Source: Bryobacteraceae bacterium (lineage in GTDB: Bacteria > Acidobacteriota > Terriglobia > Bryobacterales > Bryobacteraceae). Taken from it: a DNA stretch of 64,000 bases. The stretch lies in NCBI GenBank assembly GCA_041394945.1, contig JAWKHH010000003.1:1054001-1118000 (forward strand), read 5' to 3'. Under the pieces are notes generated by a model. That model did no database searches and had not been told where the DNA came from. It saw nothing but the letters and a program-made list of their open reading frames with translations. This document shows positions 52,483 through 62,053 of the stretch, piece by piece. Each line of letters opens with the position of its first letter. The stretch's first letter is position 1. The position numbers were made by a program, and so were the translations under genes.

Positions 52483-52904
52483 TCCTCCTCGACGCCAACC
52501 TGTTGATCTACGCCTACGACCGGACTTCCGCGTTCCAGCGGCCGGCACGGGAGTGGCTCGACACACAAATCCGCAATGCACCGGCGATCGGGCTCCCATG
52601 GGTGAGCGTACTCGCGTTTCTCCGTATCTTGTCCAACCCACAACTGAAGTCGTCAGTGGCTCCGGAAGCGGCCTCGGCGGCATTGGACGACTGGATGAAG
52701 CTACCGAACGTGCGCGTGGTTCACCCCGGGGAACGGCACTGGGACATCTTGCGGCGCGTCCTCAGGGACGGCCAGGTTCGCGGCCGTGTGGTAACCGACG
52801 CGCATCTGGCCGCGCTGGCGATCGAGTACGGCGCGACGCTGTGCACGAACGATGTCGGGTTCCGCCGGTTCGAAGGCGTACGGCTCGAGTTCCCACTGCG
52901 ATAA
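52479..52904 (+). CDS. vapC: VapC-type PIN-domain toxin
   Basis: A 141-residue PIN ribonuclease. Acidic active-site residues are visible: Asp5 in ILLDANLLIYAYD, Asp in VVTDAHLAALAIEYG and Asp in LCTNDVGFRRF, plus a mid Glu candidate. These bind Mg for RNA cleavage, usually of tRNA or rRNA. The gene overlaps vapB by 4 nt. The frame is complete and intact, unlike the VapBC remnant at 35194-35695. Confidence 0.88.
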   Translation: MILLDANLLIYAYDRTSAFQRPAREWLDTQIRNAPAIGLPWVSVLAFLRILSNPQLKSSVAPEAASAALDDWMKLPNVRVVHPGERHWDILRRVLRDGQVRGRVVTDAHLAALAIEYGATLCTNDVGFRRFEGVRLEFPLR

Positions 52905-52930
52905 CCGCGATTGCAGTATCGTAGTGAACA

Positions 52931-54499
52931 ATGAATCGGCGAACCTTCCTGCAGACAGCCGCTGCCGCCGGGTGCGCGGCCGGAGCCCCCGCCCAGCCCC
53001 GCCGGCCAAACATCGTGATCATGATGGCCGACGACATGGGTTACTCCGACATCGGCTGCTACGGCTCGGAGATCCGCACCCCGAACCTCGACGCGCTGGC
53101 AAAGGGCGGAGTCCGCTTCACGCATTTCTATAACACCGCGCGATGCTGCCCCACGCGGGCCTCGCTGCTCACGGGGCTCTACTCGCACCAGGCCGGCATC
53201 GGCCACATGGTGAACGACATGGGCCGCCCGGCGTATCAAGGCTACCTGAATGACCGGTGCGTGACTCTCGGCGAAGCCATGCGCGGCAACGGCTACCGCA
53301 CGATGATCTCCGGCAAGTGGCACGTCGGCGAGGATCGTCCGCACTGGCCTGCCGACCGCGGGTTTGACCGGTCGTTCGGCCTCATCAGCGGCGCATCCAG
53401 CTATTGGTCGCTCGACGCCGGCCGCAAGATGACGCTCGACGGCAAGCCGTACACGCCGCCCACCGACGGCAGCTTCTACATGACCGACGCCTTCGTCAAC
53501 CACGCGGTGGAGTTCCTCGACGACGCCTCGCGGCGCGAGCAGCCTTTCCTCTTGTATCTCCCGTTCACCTCGCCGCACTGGCCGTTGCATGCGCACGAAA
53601 GCGACATTGCGAAGTACGAAGGCAAGTACATGATCGGCTGGGACCAACTGCGGCGGCGCCGTCACCGGCGCATGATCGAGCTGGGTGTGGTCGACAAGCG
53701 CTGGCCCATCACGCCCCGCGACACCGAATCGCCGGCCTGGGAAACCGTGAAAGACAAGAAGGCGCGCGACCGCGCGATGGCCGTCTACGCCGCGCAGATC
53801 GACCGCATGGACCAAGGCGTCGGCCGCGTGGTGGCGCAGTTGCGCAAGATGAACGCACTCGACACCACGCTTATTCTCTTCCTGGCCGACAACGGCGGAT
53901 GCGCCGAGCATCGCGACACCGGCAACCCGGGCGTGCCGCCGGGAGGGCCGGATTCCTACCTCTCGTACGAACTCCCCTGGGCGAACGCGAGTAACACGCC
54001 ATTCCGCCGCTACAAGCATTGGGTGCACGAAGGCGGCATCTCGTCGCCGTTGATCGCGCATTGGCCAGCGGCGATCAAGAACAGAGGCGCGATCACGCAC
54101 GAGAGTGGGCACCTCATCGACCTGATGGCCACCTGCGTCGATGTCGGTGGCGGAAAGTACCCGCGCGAACACGGCGGCAAGACGATCCAGCCTATGGAAG
54201 GAACGAGCCTCGTTCCGGCATTCCAGGGCAAGGCGATCGCGCCGCGCAAGATCTTCTGGGAACACGAAGGGAATCGTGCCGTGCGCGACGGGAAATGGAA
54301 GCTCGTTTCCCGCTTTCCGGACGACTGGGAACTGTACGATCTCGATGCGGACCGCACCGAGCTCAACAATCTCGCGTCCGCCGAACCAGCACGAGTGGCG
54401 GCCATGAAGCGCGACTACGACGCCTGGGCGGCGCGCTGCGGCGTGGTCCCGTGGGGAGAACTGACGCGAGAGCGCAAGCAGGCACGCAAGAAGGCGTAG
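52931..54499 (+). CDS. Arylsulfatase, Tat-exported
   Basis: A 522-residue sulfatase. The leader NRRTFLQTAAAAGCAAGAP is twin-arginine type. Metal motif MMADDMGYSDIGCYG, formylglycine site CCPTR (Cys72 as the modified residue), GYRTMISGKWHVG and LFLADNGGCAEH are present, as in the arylsulfatase A-like S1 group. An intact active site is expected, given a maturation enzyme elsewhere. It is followed after 6 nt by a secreted repeat protein gene, suggesting one unit. Substrate unknown, plausibly a sulfated polysaccharide. Confidence 0.92.
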   Translation: MNRRTFLQTAAAAGCAAGAPAQPRRPNIVIMMADDMGYSDIGCYGSEIRTPNLDALAKGGVRFTHFYNTARCCPTRASLLTGLYSHQAGIGHMVNDMGRPAYQGYLNDRCVTLGEAMRGNGYRTMISGKWHVGEDRPHWPADRGFDRSFGLISGASSYWSLDAGRKMTLDGKPYTPPTDGSFYMTDAFVNHAVEFLDDASRREQPFLLYLPFTSPHWPLHAHESDIAKYEGKYMIGWDQLRRRRHRRMIELGVVDKRWPITPRDTESPAWETVKDKKARDRAMAVYAAQIDRMDQGVGRVVAQLRKMNALDTTLILFLADNGGCAEHRDTGNPGVPPGGPDSYLSYELPWANASNTPFRRYKHWVHEGGISSPLIAHWPAAIKNRGAITHESGHLIDLMATCVDVGGGKYPREHGGKTIQPMEGTSLVPAFQGKAIAPRKIFWEHEGNRAVRDGKWKLVSRFPDDWELYDLDADRTELNNLASAEPARVAAMKRDYDAWAARCGVVPWGELTRERKQARKKA

Positions 54500-54505
54500 C
54501 CGGCC

Positions 54506-56152
54506 ATGCCCCGCACGCCGATCCTCTGTGCCGCCACTATGCTGGCGCAGTTCGTCGCCGGAGAGACCGTGTTTGTTGACGACTTCGAAGCCGACCGGAA
54601 CTGGGTGCTGTTCGAAGAGATCGTGGGCGGCAACCTCTGCTACGGCGACGGCATCGCGTCGCTGACGCGATCGCCGCGGCAATCGGTGAGCCCGAGCCGG
54701 AGCCTTCTCGTTTGGGCGAACGCGGCACGGACGGTGAAGGCGAACCACGTGATCGCGTATCACCGGGTGGCCAGCGCCGGGCGCAAGGGGCGGTGGCGCT
54801 ATTCGGTGCGGGCGTTCGTCGATCCAGCCACGGCGCCACACCAGGCGGGGCCGGAATACTCGATGCAGAACACACGGCGCGCACCGTCGGGGGCCTACCT
54901 GACTTACATCGGAGCCGTGCAGTACCAGGCGAGCCCGTTCCTTCCCGACTACGGCTGGTGGTACATCTGGAGGGAAACGGCCGCGGGTCGCGCGGACTGG
55001 GTCCCGCTTGCTTATCGGCCAATTCAGACGGGGCAATGGTACGAGTTGGCTCTCGAAGTCGACTACGACGCCAATCGCTACATCAGCTTTACGGTTCTCG
55101 GCAACGACGCGGACAGCAAGTTCTTTCTGAACGATGTCCAAATCGCCGGAGTGGATACGTTCACCGAGGAGACGTTCGACATCACGCTCGAGGCGCAGAA
55201 CCTGTGGAGCAACTGCGGCGATGCTGGCGTGTTCGAGGCGCGGACTTTCTATGACGATGTCGACTTCGGGCCCGGGCGGTCGCCGTCTGGCGGGACCGTT
55301 TCGCCGCTGGGGGGAACGGGGGCGAGGCAGGCCTTCGAATTTCGCTTCGACGCGAGCGGTCCAGCGTATCCGATCGAGGTCGCCAACGTCTTGATCAACT
55401 CTTCCCTCGACCGGAGAAACGGTTGCTATCTCGCCTACAACCGCCCGTCGAACAAGCTGTACCTGGTGAGCGACGATGGCTTCACGCTTCTGCCGGGGCT
55501 GGTGTTGAATGGCGCGGGCTCGGTGGCGAACAGCCTGTGCACCGTGTATGGTTCAGGGTCCTCGGTGACTGGAACGGGGAACACGATGGTGCTGCGGCTG
55601 GACCTGGGCTTCGCGCAAGGCTTCGGCGGAGCGCGGACGATCTATACCGCCGCGCGCGACGATCTCGGTGGCAACTCGGGGTGGCACGTGGCGGGCACGT
55701 GGCAGGTACCGCCGGCGGTAGAGCCGGTTCTTTCAGCGGCGCTGCCGAGTCCGCCGGGCGAGGCGGCCTCGAACGTGTTCCGGCTCCGCTATCGCGATAC
55801 GTCGGGGCAGGCCGCGTTCACGAACGTCCAGATGCTGCTAAACCGGGATCTCGACGGCCGCGCGGCGTGCTGGGTGGGCTACGATCCGGTGGGTCAGGCG
55901 ATCTACCTCGTGGGCGACGACGGCGGCACGCTGCTCCCGGGGCTGCCGATCGGGTCGGCTGGATCCCGCGAGAACTACACCTGCCGCGTGAACGGGGCGA
56001 CGAGCTCGGCCGCGATCGCTGGAGCGGACCTGTCGGTCAACCTCGATATCGCGTTCAAGATCCCGTTCGCACGCCGCCTGGTCTACGCGACCGCCACGAA
56101 AGCCGGGGCACAACTCGACTGGGTCCCGGTTGGGACCTGGGCAGTGCCGTGA
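54506..56152 (+). CDS. Secreted protein with two copies of an unrecognised ~125-residue repeat
   Basis: A 548-residue exported protein. Residues 20-270 resemble a carbohydrate-recognition or jelly-roll domain (VDDFEADRNWVLFEEIVGGNLCYGDG, FYDDVDFGPG). Residues about 275-400 and 420-548 are two tandem repeats built on VLINSSLDRRNGCYLAYNRPSNKLYLV and NVQMLLNRDLDGRAACWVGYD, then DDGFTLLPGL, a second Cys (NSLCTV, NYTCRV), a strand block, IYTAARDDLGG and SGWHVAGTWQVP or DWVPVGTWAVP. The same repeat ends the large protein encoded at 56552-60550. I do not know a named domain for it. Paired Cys in each copy suggest a disulfide, consistent with secretion. Follows the arylsulfatase gene by 6 nt. Confidence 0.75.
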   Translation: MPRTPILCAATMLAQFVAGETVFVDDFEADRNWVLFEEIVGGNLCYGDGIASLTRSPRQSVSPSRSLLVWANAARTVKANHVIAYHRVASAGRKGRWRYSVRAFVDPATAPHQAGPEYSMQNTRRAPSGAYLTYIGAVQYQASPFLPDYGWWYIWRETAAGRADWVPLAYRPIQTGQWYELALEVDYDANRYISFTVLGNDADSKFFLNDVQIAGVDTFTEETFDITLEAQNLWSNCGDAGVFEARTFYDDVDFGPGRSPSGGTVSPLGGTGARQAFEFRFDASGPAYPIEVANVLINSSLDRRNGCYLAYNRPSNKLYLVSDDGFTLLPGLVLNGAGSVANSLCTVYGSGSSVTGTGNTMVLRLDLGFAQGFGGARTIYTAARDDLGGNSGWHVAGTWQVPPAVEPVLSAALPSPPGEAASNVFRLRYRDTSGQAAFTNVQMLLNRDLDGRAACWVGYDPVGQAIYLVGDDGGTLLPGLPIGSAGSRENYTCRVNGATSSAAIAGADLSVNLDIAFKIPFARRLVYATATKAGAQLDWVPVGTWAVP

Positions 56153-56156
56153 GCGC

Positions 56157-56384
56157 TCAGTTGTGGACCGGGGGAGCGTCGACGACAGGGCGTCCCGTCA
56201 GCCAGCGCAGAAGCATCAGGTTCGACTTCTTGTAGGCCGTGACGCTGACGTTGCCCATCATCTGCTCGTCCGGTTCGAGGTGTTGGCGGACGAGATTTCG
56301 GAACTCCTCAACAGTGATCCCCAGCGAGTGAGCGGCTTCGGTTTCTGTGAAATAGTCTTTCGGTTGTTGTCTTCTGGAAGCCAT
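56157..56384 (-). CDS. Small HTH-like protein
   Basis: A 75-residue protein from ATG 56384. The middle (DYFTETEAAHSLGITVEEFRNLVRQHL) has the spacing of a MerR/excisionase-like helix-turn-helix, followed by VSVTAYKKSNLMLLRWLTGRP. It may bind DNA, but no partner gene is evident. The frame extends upstream to 56423 without a good start. It converges with the secreted repeat-protein gene (4 nt apart). Family not identified. Confidence 0.6.
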   Translation of the reverse strand: MASRRQQPKDYFTETEAAHSLGITVEEFRNLVRQHLEPDEQMMGNVSVTAYKKSNLMLLRWLTGRPVVDAPPVHN

Positions 56385-56551
56385 CGTACAAGGCGATTGT
56401 AGAGGGAAACGGGAAGAAGACAAATTGGGAGGTTGCCCTAGGTAGGAGGGGGGATGGTTCTGAAGGATGCGGCTAGACGGCTGGTACTAAGAGGATCGGC
56501 GGAGAGGGTTCTACCCTTTAGTCTTGGTACTTGAGTCTCAAATCAGTCGTT

Positions 56552-59500
56552 TCAAGGGGCGATGGTCAGTGCCGAGACCGGCACCCAACCCGACGATTGA
56601 GCGGAATCCACGGCGCCCGCGTAGACGATCTTCTCGCCCGCGAAGCCCGGCTTGAAGGTCACCCGGAAGTAGAGGTTCCGATTCGGTGGACCGCCTTCGA
56701 ACGATCCGGCCCGTTCGATCCGGCACTGGCTGTTCTCGGCGCTGCCGGAAAGGGTGGTGAAATCCACGCTGCCGGCCACGCCGGAGCCGATGTCCCCGAT
56801 CAGTTGCAGACTCTGGCTGGGGAAATGGTAGCCGAAGTAGCAGGCGTTGCGGCCGTCGATCGCGTTGTTGATCAGCACGTTAGCCGTCATGAGGCTGAGT
56901 CCGCCGGAAGCGTCAGAGACCGAAATCAGCAACGTGTCCTCCTTGACAGTGGCCGCGAGCGGCGTCTTCCCTCGGACGACATAAGGCCCTGTTGCGGGCC
57001 CAGCGCCTTCGATCACCTTCCCCGGGATCCACCCGGAGTTGTGGCCGCCGGCGTCGCGCGCCGCCGCGTAGACGATCTTGTTGCCCGCGTAGGTGGGCGG
57101 GAAGGCGACGTTCATCTCGAGCAGCACGGTATTCCCCGAATGCGTGGCCGCCACATCGGCCACGGCGCATTGGCTGTTCGACAGCGGACCCGCCGAAGGC
57201 ACGGCGACGGCCGGGAGCAGGGCGTCGCCAGCGTCGTTCACCAGGTACAGCAAACGCGCCGCGGCGTCGTAGGCGAGGTAGCAGGAGCCCCGGCCGTCGA
57301 GCACCGGACCGATGAGCAGGTTCAGCACGGTCAAGTTCGCGGCGCCGTCCGTATCGGCAAAACGAACGCGAAGGTTGTGAGCCTGCGTCGGCGCGTCGTG
57401 AGCGAGGAGCACAGGCAGCCCGGCCGGAATTGCGGCCTGCGTGATGGTGAAGCTCGGCCCGGGAGGACTGTTGGTGGAATTCGCGATGCGATACGCGCGG
57501 GTAACCGGAACGCCCGTTTCGTTGGCCGACAGGATGATGGCGGCCGAGCCCGGAAGAAAGGCGTCGCCGGTCGCGACGATGTTCGCGCCGCTGTCGCGAA
57601 CTACCCAGCCACACGCGGATTCCGCTTCGATCGGGATGAGAATCACACCGCCCCGGTAGGTCGCCGGGTAGTCCGCGAACCGGGTGCTGAACGTGCAGTC
57701 GAAAGGGATCTGCATGACCGAGATGAACCCGTTTTCGTAGCCGAGTCCGATAGCGCCATCGCGAAGGCCGTCGCCCGGGTTGGCAGATGCGGTCACCCCG
57801 ATGGTGGCCGGACCGCTGCCCGTGCTTTGCGAGAACGTGAGCCAGGGGGGGCCTGTGAGCGACCAGGGACAACCCGGTTCCGCTGTGAGTGTGAGCGTTC
57901 GTAGACCTCCTGGTTTCTGGAAGTAGCCGGGGAGGCTGCCCGCTACTGAACAGGGCGCCTGCGTGATCTCGAGCGTTGCCGCGTTGGAACCGGCGGAAAG
58001 AATGTTCCCGCGCTGGCGGCCCTGCGGATTGGGCTGCACCGCGAGTGAGAACGCCGCCGTGCCCACGCCTGGCTGTCCTGCGGTTTGTGCAAGTGTCATC
58101 CATGAGGGTAACGGCTGACTCTGGAGCGACCACACGCAGTTGGAGCCGGTGGTGTTAAGAGCGACCGAAGCCGTGCCGCCCGTGCTCGGGACTGAGAGCA
58201 CGTTCGGCGAAAAGGCATAGGTGCATCCCCCGCTTTGACGCACCGTGACGCTGGACCCGCCCGGCGACACGCTGATCGAGCCCAGCCGCAGCGCGCCACC
58301 TGTGTTTGCGCTCGCCGTAATCGAAATCGCGTCGACGCCGGTGCCAGAAGTCCTCGGGATCGTCAGCCACGTTGCCGTGAGGGCCTGGGTATGCAAAGTC
58401 CAATTGCAGTTGTGAGGGCTGCGGACCTTCAGGATGGCAGTCTGCGCAGCGTCCGTGAAGTTGACATCGAAGCCTGTGGCGGATGGCTCGATCCAGATCT
58501 CCGGTGTACATGGTCCGGTGGCGGTGGTGATGCGGCCGTAGAAGCCGTCCGCTATTGGACTAGAGGTTAGCTGCCCAACCAGGTCAGGAGCAGTGGCGGA
58601 TCGCCGGTCAGCCGGGAAGGCGCGGTCGGAGGTTGAGCCGGCGAAGTAGATTCGGCCGGCGATATTCGCGGGATCGACGCTGACAGATAGTGGAGGGTTG
58701 AACGGTAGAGGGCCAAGCGTGGTGGAGAACGCCGCGGCGTAGGCCGGGGCGGCACGCAGCCAACTGATGAAACCATTGGCGCTGGAACCGGCGAAGGGCT
58801 GAAGCCGGTCCACGGTTGGGAAATCGGGAGACAAGGTAAAGCCGCCGATGACGATCGAGCCCACACTCGCGGCATCCAGAGTAACCACCCAGTCGTCGCC
58901 GGAACCGCCGTAGTAGGTAGAGAAGGTCACGCCGGAACCATCCGGCGTGAGCGCGGCGACGAACCCGTCGGAGGGGCCGTTCTGGGCGGCTTGGATGGCA
59001 TTGGCCACTGGAAGGTTCGCGGAGTTGGTGATTCCGCCGATGATCGCCTGATTGCCGTCAAGTGCGAGTGCGTTGACGTAGTCAAACCCGGGGCCTCCGA
59101 AGTAGGTGCCGTAGATCTTGGCGGTTCCGGTGGCGTTGATGCGAACCGCGAAGCCGTCCCAGGTACCGCCCTGATAGCTGGGGAAAAGCGAGCCGGGGGT
59201 GGCGATCCCGCCGGGCGAACTCGTCCATCCGGCGACAAAGGCTTCGCCGGCGCCATTGACGGCGATGCCTGTTCCCACATCGGCGCCCGAACCGCCCAGG
59301 TGACTGGCATAGATGAAAGCCGAGCCCGCGGGATTGAGCTTCGCAACAAATGCGTCGGTATAGACGTCACTGCCTGGGGACGGCTGGAAGGCGCCAGGCG
59401 TCGCTATGAGTCCTTGCGTCCATCCTGTGGCGTACACGTTGCCTGCGACATCCACGGCCAGAGCGGTTACATCCGCGGATCGCGTGCCGCCGAACTTGAA

Positions 59501-60550
59501 GGAATACAGGAGTGCGCCACCGGGAGACAGTTTCATCACGAATCCGGAACGATATCCGTTGCCCCCAGAAGCGCCCGTGAACGGAAAGTCCCTGGAAACC
59601 GTCCCTCCGCCGATGTAAAGATTCCCCGAAGAATCGGCCGCGACAGACTCCGCGGTGTCACCGTAGCTGCCACCGAAGTAAGTGAACTGCTGCGTGCCCG
59701 ACGGACGGGTCCGCAGGAGGAAGGCGTCCGTATCCCCGGCATAGTGCTGCAAGGGATTCACCAGGCGGATATCGACCGAATCGGTCTCTCCCACAACCAC
59801 CGTCTCGTCGAGCGCCGGCAGATAGAGGACGTCGTGAGGGAGGTCCCGGCCGGCCCCGCCGATCCAGCGTGCGTAGACGAGTTCCGGGTCGATGACGAGT
59901 TCCGCTTCGCGATCGTATTCGCCGAGTGCGAAGTCGACGATTCCGTCCTCGCTGAGGCGGTAGGCGGATACGACACCCTGGCGGGCGCCGTCGATCGTCT
60001 GGTAGGCCTCCGGCTTCTCCCATCGCACCGGCCCGGCAGCGGTGTCGAGAACAAGCGCGCCGTCCTTGTCCAGACGCGGCGTGGCGCCGTCGAACGCGAA
60101 CCGGATCCGCGCCGGGTCGGCGTGCGGAGCCACGTGGAAGTCATGCTCCAGCACCCGGCGTCCGTTCTCGTAGTAGCGAACGTCGATGCCCGGCCAGGCC
60201 CCGTTGACGCGAATGGAGTCATGGTGCGAAACCGCCTTCACCCACCGCGACGCATCGTTGCCGATGAAGTAACTGCTCGTGTCCCCATTGGGAGCCCCGC
60301 CCTCCATCGACGCCTCGCGGCGCGTATCGAGCAGCCGCATCGTCACCAGCGCCGGCTTTTCGCCCAACAGAGCCAGTGTCGCTTCGGAACGGTTCACATA
60401 GACGTTGTAACCACGCCCACGGGCGAAGTAAGTGGCGCGTGCGTCCACTTGCCCGTGATTCTCCTCGAACCAGACGTCGTGACCGGCCGCGAGGACTGGG
60501 ATCGCAAGCAGGGCAGGCAGAGCAAGCAGGGCGGGCTGGCGGAGCGGCAT
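56552..60550 (-). CDS. Giant secreted SBBP/BACON-domain protein with two C-terminal repeats
   Basis: 1332 residues from ATG 60550, which gives the signal peptide LRQPALLALPALLAIPVLAAG. Residues about 25-240 resemble the DUF7948-type domain that often precedes SBBP propellers (WFEENHGQVDARATYFARGRGYNVYV). About 240-650 are SBBP-type beta-propeller blades (GDTAESVAADSSGNLYIGGGTVS, GTGIAVNGAGEAFVAGWTSS). About 670-1060 are several BACON-type beta domains (CNWTLHTQALTATWLTIPRTSGTG). The last 260 residues are two copies of the repeat also found in the protein encoded at 54506-56152. Likely cell-surface or secreted; role unknown. Confidence 0.82.
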   Translation of the reverse strand: MPLRQPALLALPALLAIPVLAAGHDVWFEENHGQVDARATYFARGRGYNVYVNRSEATLALLGEKPALVTMRLLDTRREASMEGGAPNGDTSSYFIGNDASRWVKAVSHHDSIRVNGAWPGIDVRYYENGRRVLEHDFHVAPHADPARIRFAFDGATPRLDKDGALVLDTAAGPVRWEKPEAYQTIDGARQGVVSAYRLSEDGIVDFALGEYDREAELVIDPELVYARWIGGAGRDLPHDVLYLPALDETVVVGETDSVDIRLVNPLQHYAGDTDAFLLRTRPSGTQQFTYFGGSYGDTAESVAADSSGNLYIGGGTVSRDFPFTGASGGNGYRSGFVMKLSPGGALLYSFKFGGTRSADVTALAVDVAGNVYATGWTQGLIATPGAFQPSPGSDVYTDAFVAKLNPAGSAFIYASHLGGSGADVGTGIAVNGAGEAFVAGWTSSPGGIATPGSLFPSYQGGTWDGFAVRINATGTAKIYGTYFGGPGFDYVNALALDGNQAIIGGITNSANLPVANAIQAAQNGPSDGFVAALTPDGSGVTFSTYYGGSGDDWVVTLDAASVGSIVIGGFTLSPDFPTVDRLQPFAGSSANGFISWLRAAPAYAAAFSTTLGPLPFNPPLSVSVDPANIAGRIYFAGSTSDRAFPADRRSATAPDLVGQLTSSPIADGFYGRITTATGPCTPEIWIEPSATGFDVNFTDAAQTAILKVRSPHNCNWTLHTQALTATWLTIPRTSGTGVDAISITASANTGGALRLGSISVSPGGSSVTVRQSGGCTYAFSPNVLSVPSTGGTASVALNTTGSNCVWSLQSQPLPSWMTLAQTAGQPGVGTAAFSLAVQPNPQGRQRGNILSAGSNAATLEITQAPCSVAGSLPGYFQKPGGLRTLTLTAEPGCPWSLTGPPWLTFSQSTGSGPATIGVTASANPGDGLRDGAIGLGYENGFISVMQIPFDCTFSTRFADYPATYRGGVILIPIEAESACGWVVRDSGANIVATGDAFLPGSAAIILSANETGVPVTRAYRIANSTNSPPGPSFTITQAAIPAGLPVLLAHDAPTQAHNLRVRFADTDGAANLTVLNLLIGPVLDGRGSCYLAYDAAARLLYLVNDAGDALLPAVAVPSAGPLSNSQCAVADVAATHSGNTVLLEMNVAFPPTYAGNKIVYAAARDAGGHNSGWIPGKVIEGAGPATGPYVVRGKTPLAATVKEDTLLISVSDASGGLSLMTANVLINNAIDGRNACYFGYHFPSQSLQLIGDIGSGVAGSVDFTTLSGSAENSQCRIERAGSFEGGPPNRNLYFRVTFKPGFAGEKIVYAGAVDSAQSSGWVPVSALTIAP

Positions 60551-60655
60551 GAACAGGACCTCCTCTAGCAATCGCTAGATCGTGTTGCCCAATTGTACAT
60601 CTAACTCGCGCACGGATTGGCCCGCGAATTGCCCTAACATTCCCGGAGGTGTGAC

Positions 60656-61201
60656 ATGAACGAAAAACAACTCCAATCGAACGCCTGCGAAGGCGCGTGG
60701 ACCAGCGCCGCGCTCATCGCCGGAGGCATGGCCGCCGCCGCGGGAACGGGCGCACTGCTGATGTTTTTCTTCGACCCGGACCGGGGCAAAGCGCGCAGGA
60801 CCACCGTGCGCGATAAGACCACGAGCACCGTGCGCCACGGTCGCAAGACCGTGGAAGGAATCTGCGCCGACCTGTCGAATCGCGCCTACGGCGTCAAATC
60901 CGAAATCGAGCGCCGCATCGATCCGGCGCCGGTGGACGACGCGAAACTAACGGCGCGCGTGCGCGCGAAGCTGGGGCGATTCAGCTCGCATCCGCATGCG
61001 GTCGGCGTCAAAACGCACGACGGCGAGGTGCTGCTCACCGGACACGTACTCGTTGACGAAGTGGACCGGCTTCTGATTGCCGTCCGCCTGATCCCCGGCG
61101 TGGAGTCCGTGGAGAATCGCATGTCGATGCACGAGACGATCACCAGCGTGCCCGAACTCGGTGGCGAGCTGCCGAAACTCGAGGAGACCGTAACGGTCTA
61201 G
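60656..61201 (+). CDS. BON-domain protein with N-terminal membrane anchor
   Basis: A 181-residue protein. A glycine/alanine-rich hydrophobic helix (ALIAGGMAAAAGTGALLMFFF) near the N-terminus is followed by a charged linker and a BON domain at about 95-160 (LTARVRAKLGRFSSHPHAVGVKTHDGEVLLTGHVLVDEVDRLLIAVRLIPGVESVENRM). BON domains bind phospholipid or ligand membranes. A strong Shine-Dalgarno GGAGGT (60645-60650) stands 5 nt before the ATG at 60656. It ends 3 nt inside the convergent hemD gene's end. It diverges from the giant SBBP gene. Confidence 0.85.
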   Translation: MNEKQLQSNACEGAWTSAALIAGGMAAAAGTGALLMFFFDPDRGKARRTTVRDKTTSTVRHGRKTVEGICADLSNRAYGVKSEIERRIDPAPVDDAKLTARVRAKLGRFSSHPHAVGVKTHDGEVLLTGHVLVDEVDRLLIAVRLIPGVESVENRMSMHETITSVPELGGELPKLEETVTV

Positions 61202-62037
61202 CGCGGCCGGCCGCCTTTGGCCTTCGCGGCAAGCGCCTGCGCCGCGCCTTCGGCGGTAGCCTTCACAAGCGCGCCCATCTTGGGCTGGATCGGAATGATG
61301 TCGGGCTCGATGCCGCGCGCCTGGAGCGCCGCGGTCATCACCGGTCCCACCGAAGCCACCACAACGCGGCGGCGGAGAGAGTCGAGGACGGCCTCGGCCA
61401 GATGCGCCTCCGCGGCCAGTTCGAGCAAGTGGTCGAGCTGGATCGACGAAGTAAAGATGGCGACGTCAACGGTGCCGCTCGCCAGATCGCGGGCGGCTTG
61501 GCGAAGCGGCTCGCGGTCGTCGGGCATCTCCCAACGATAAAGCGCGAACGGAGTCACCGTCGCGCCCATGGCTTCGAACGCGGCGTTCAGCTCCAGGTTC
61601 GGCCGGCCGTACTCCTGGATCGCGATTCGGCGCTCCGTCCGCGCCGCAACCGCCTCCACGATCTCCCGCCACGTATTCGGCTCCGGAATCATCACTCCCA
61701 CGGGCACTTTGAGCGCCCGCAGGATCGGAACCGGCTTGGTGCCGCGCGAAACGATCACCGCCTTCCGAAGCGCCGCGCCCAGACGCTCTTCAGGCGCTTT
61801 CGCCGCCACGATATCCCGCCAGAAAGCGAGACCCACCCCGGTCATCACCACCACCATGTCGAAGTCGCCGGACTCCAGCCGTTCGAGGAATTCGAAGGCA
61901 GCGGAGTGATCGTCCACCGCCCTCTCTTTCACCGATGGCGCGACGAAAGGCACACCGCTCTGGCGTAGGATCATGTTCTCCATGTCCTTGGCGCGGCGGC
62001 TTTCCAGGCTCAAAACTCGGAGTCCGGCGAATGACAT
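61198..62037 (-). CDS. hemD: Uroporphyrinogen-III synthase
   Basis: A 279-residue HemD-type protein: LRVLSLESRRAKDMENMI at the start, VVVMTGVGLAFWRDIV, VSRGTKPVPILRALKV, YRWEMPDDREPLRQAARDL and VDVAIFTSSIQLDHLLELA, then VVVASVGPVMTAALQARGIEP. It cyclises hydroxymethylbilane, feeding haem and sirohaem. Its place beside a NarK-type transporter and a porin suggests a dedicated copy for the sirohaem of nitrite reductase, inferred from context. It is 16 nt downstream of the porin gene on the same strand. Confidence 0.85.
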   Translation of the reverse strand: MSFAGLRVLSLESRRAKDMENMILRQSGVPFVAPSVKERAVDDHSAAFEFLERLESGDFDMVVVMTGVGLAFWRDIVAAKAPEERLGAALRKAVIVSRGTKPVPILRALKVPVGVMIPEPNTWREIVEAVAARTERRIAIQEYGRPNLELNAAFEAMGATVTPFALYRWEMPDDREPLRQAARDLASGTVDVAIFTSSIQLDHLLELAAEAHLAEAVLDSLRRRVVVASVGPVMTAALQARGIEPDIIPIQPKMGALVKATAEGAAQALAAKAKGGRPR

Positions 62038-62053
62038 CTTCGATAGGCGCTCC

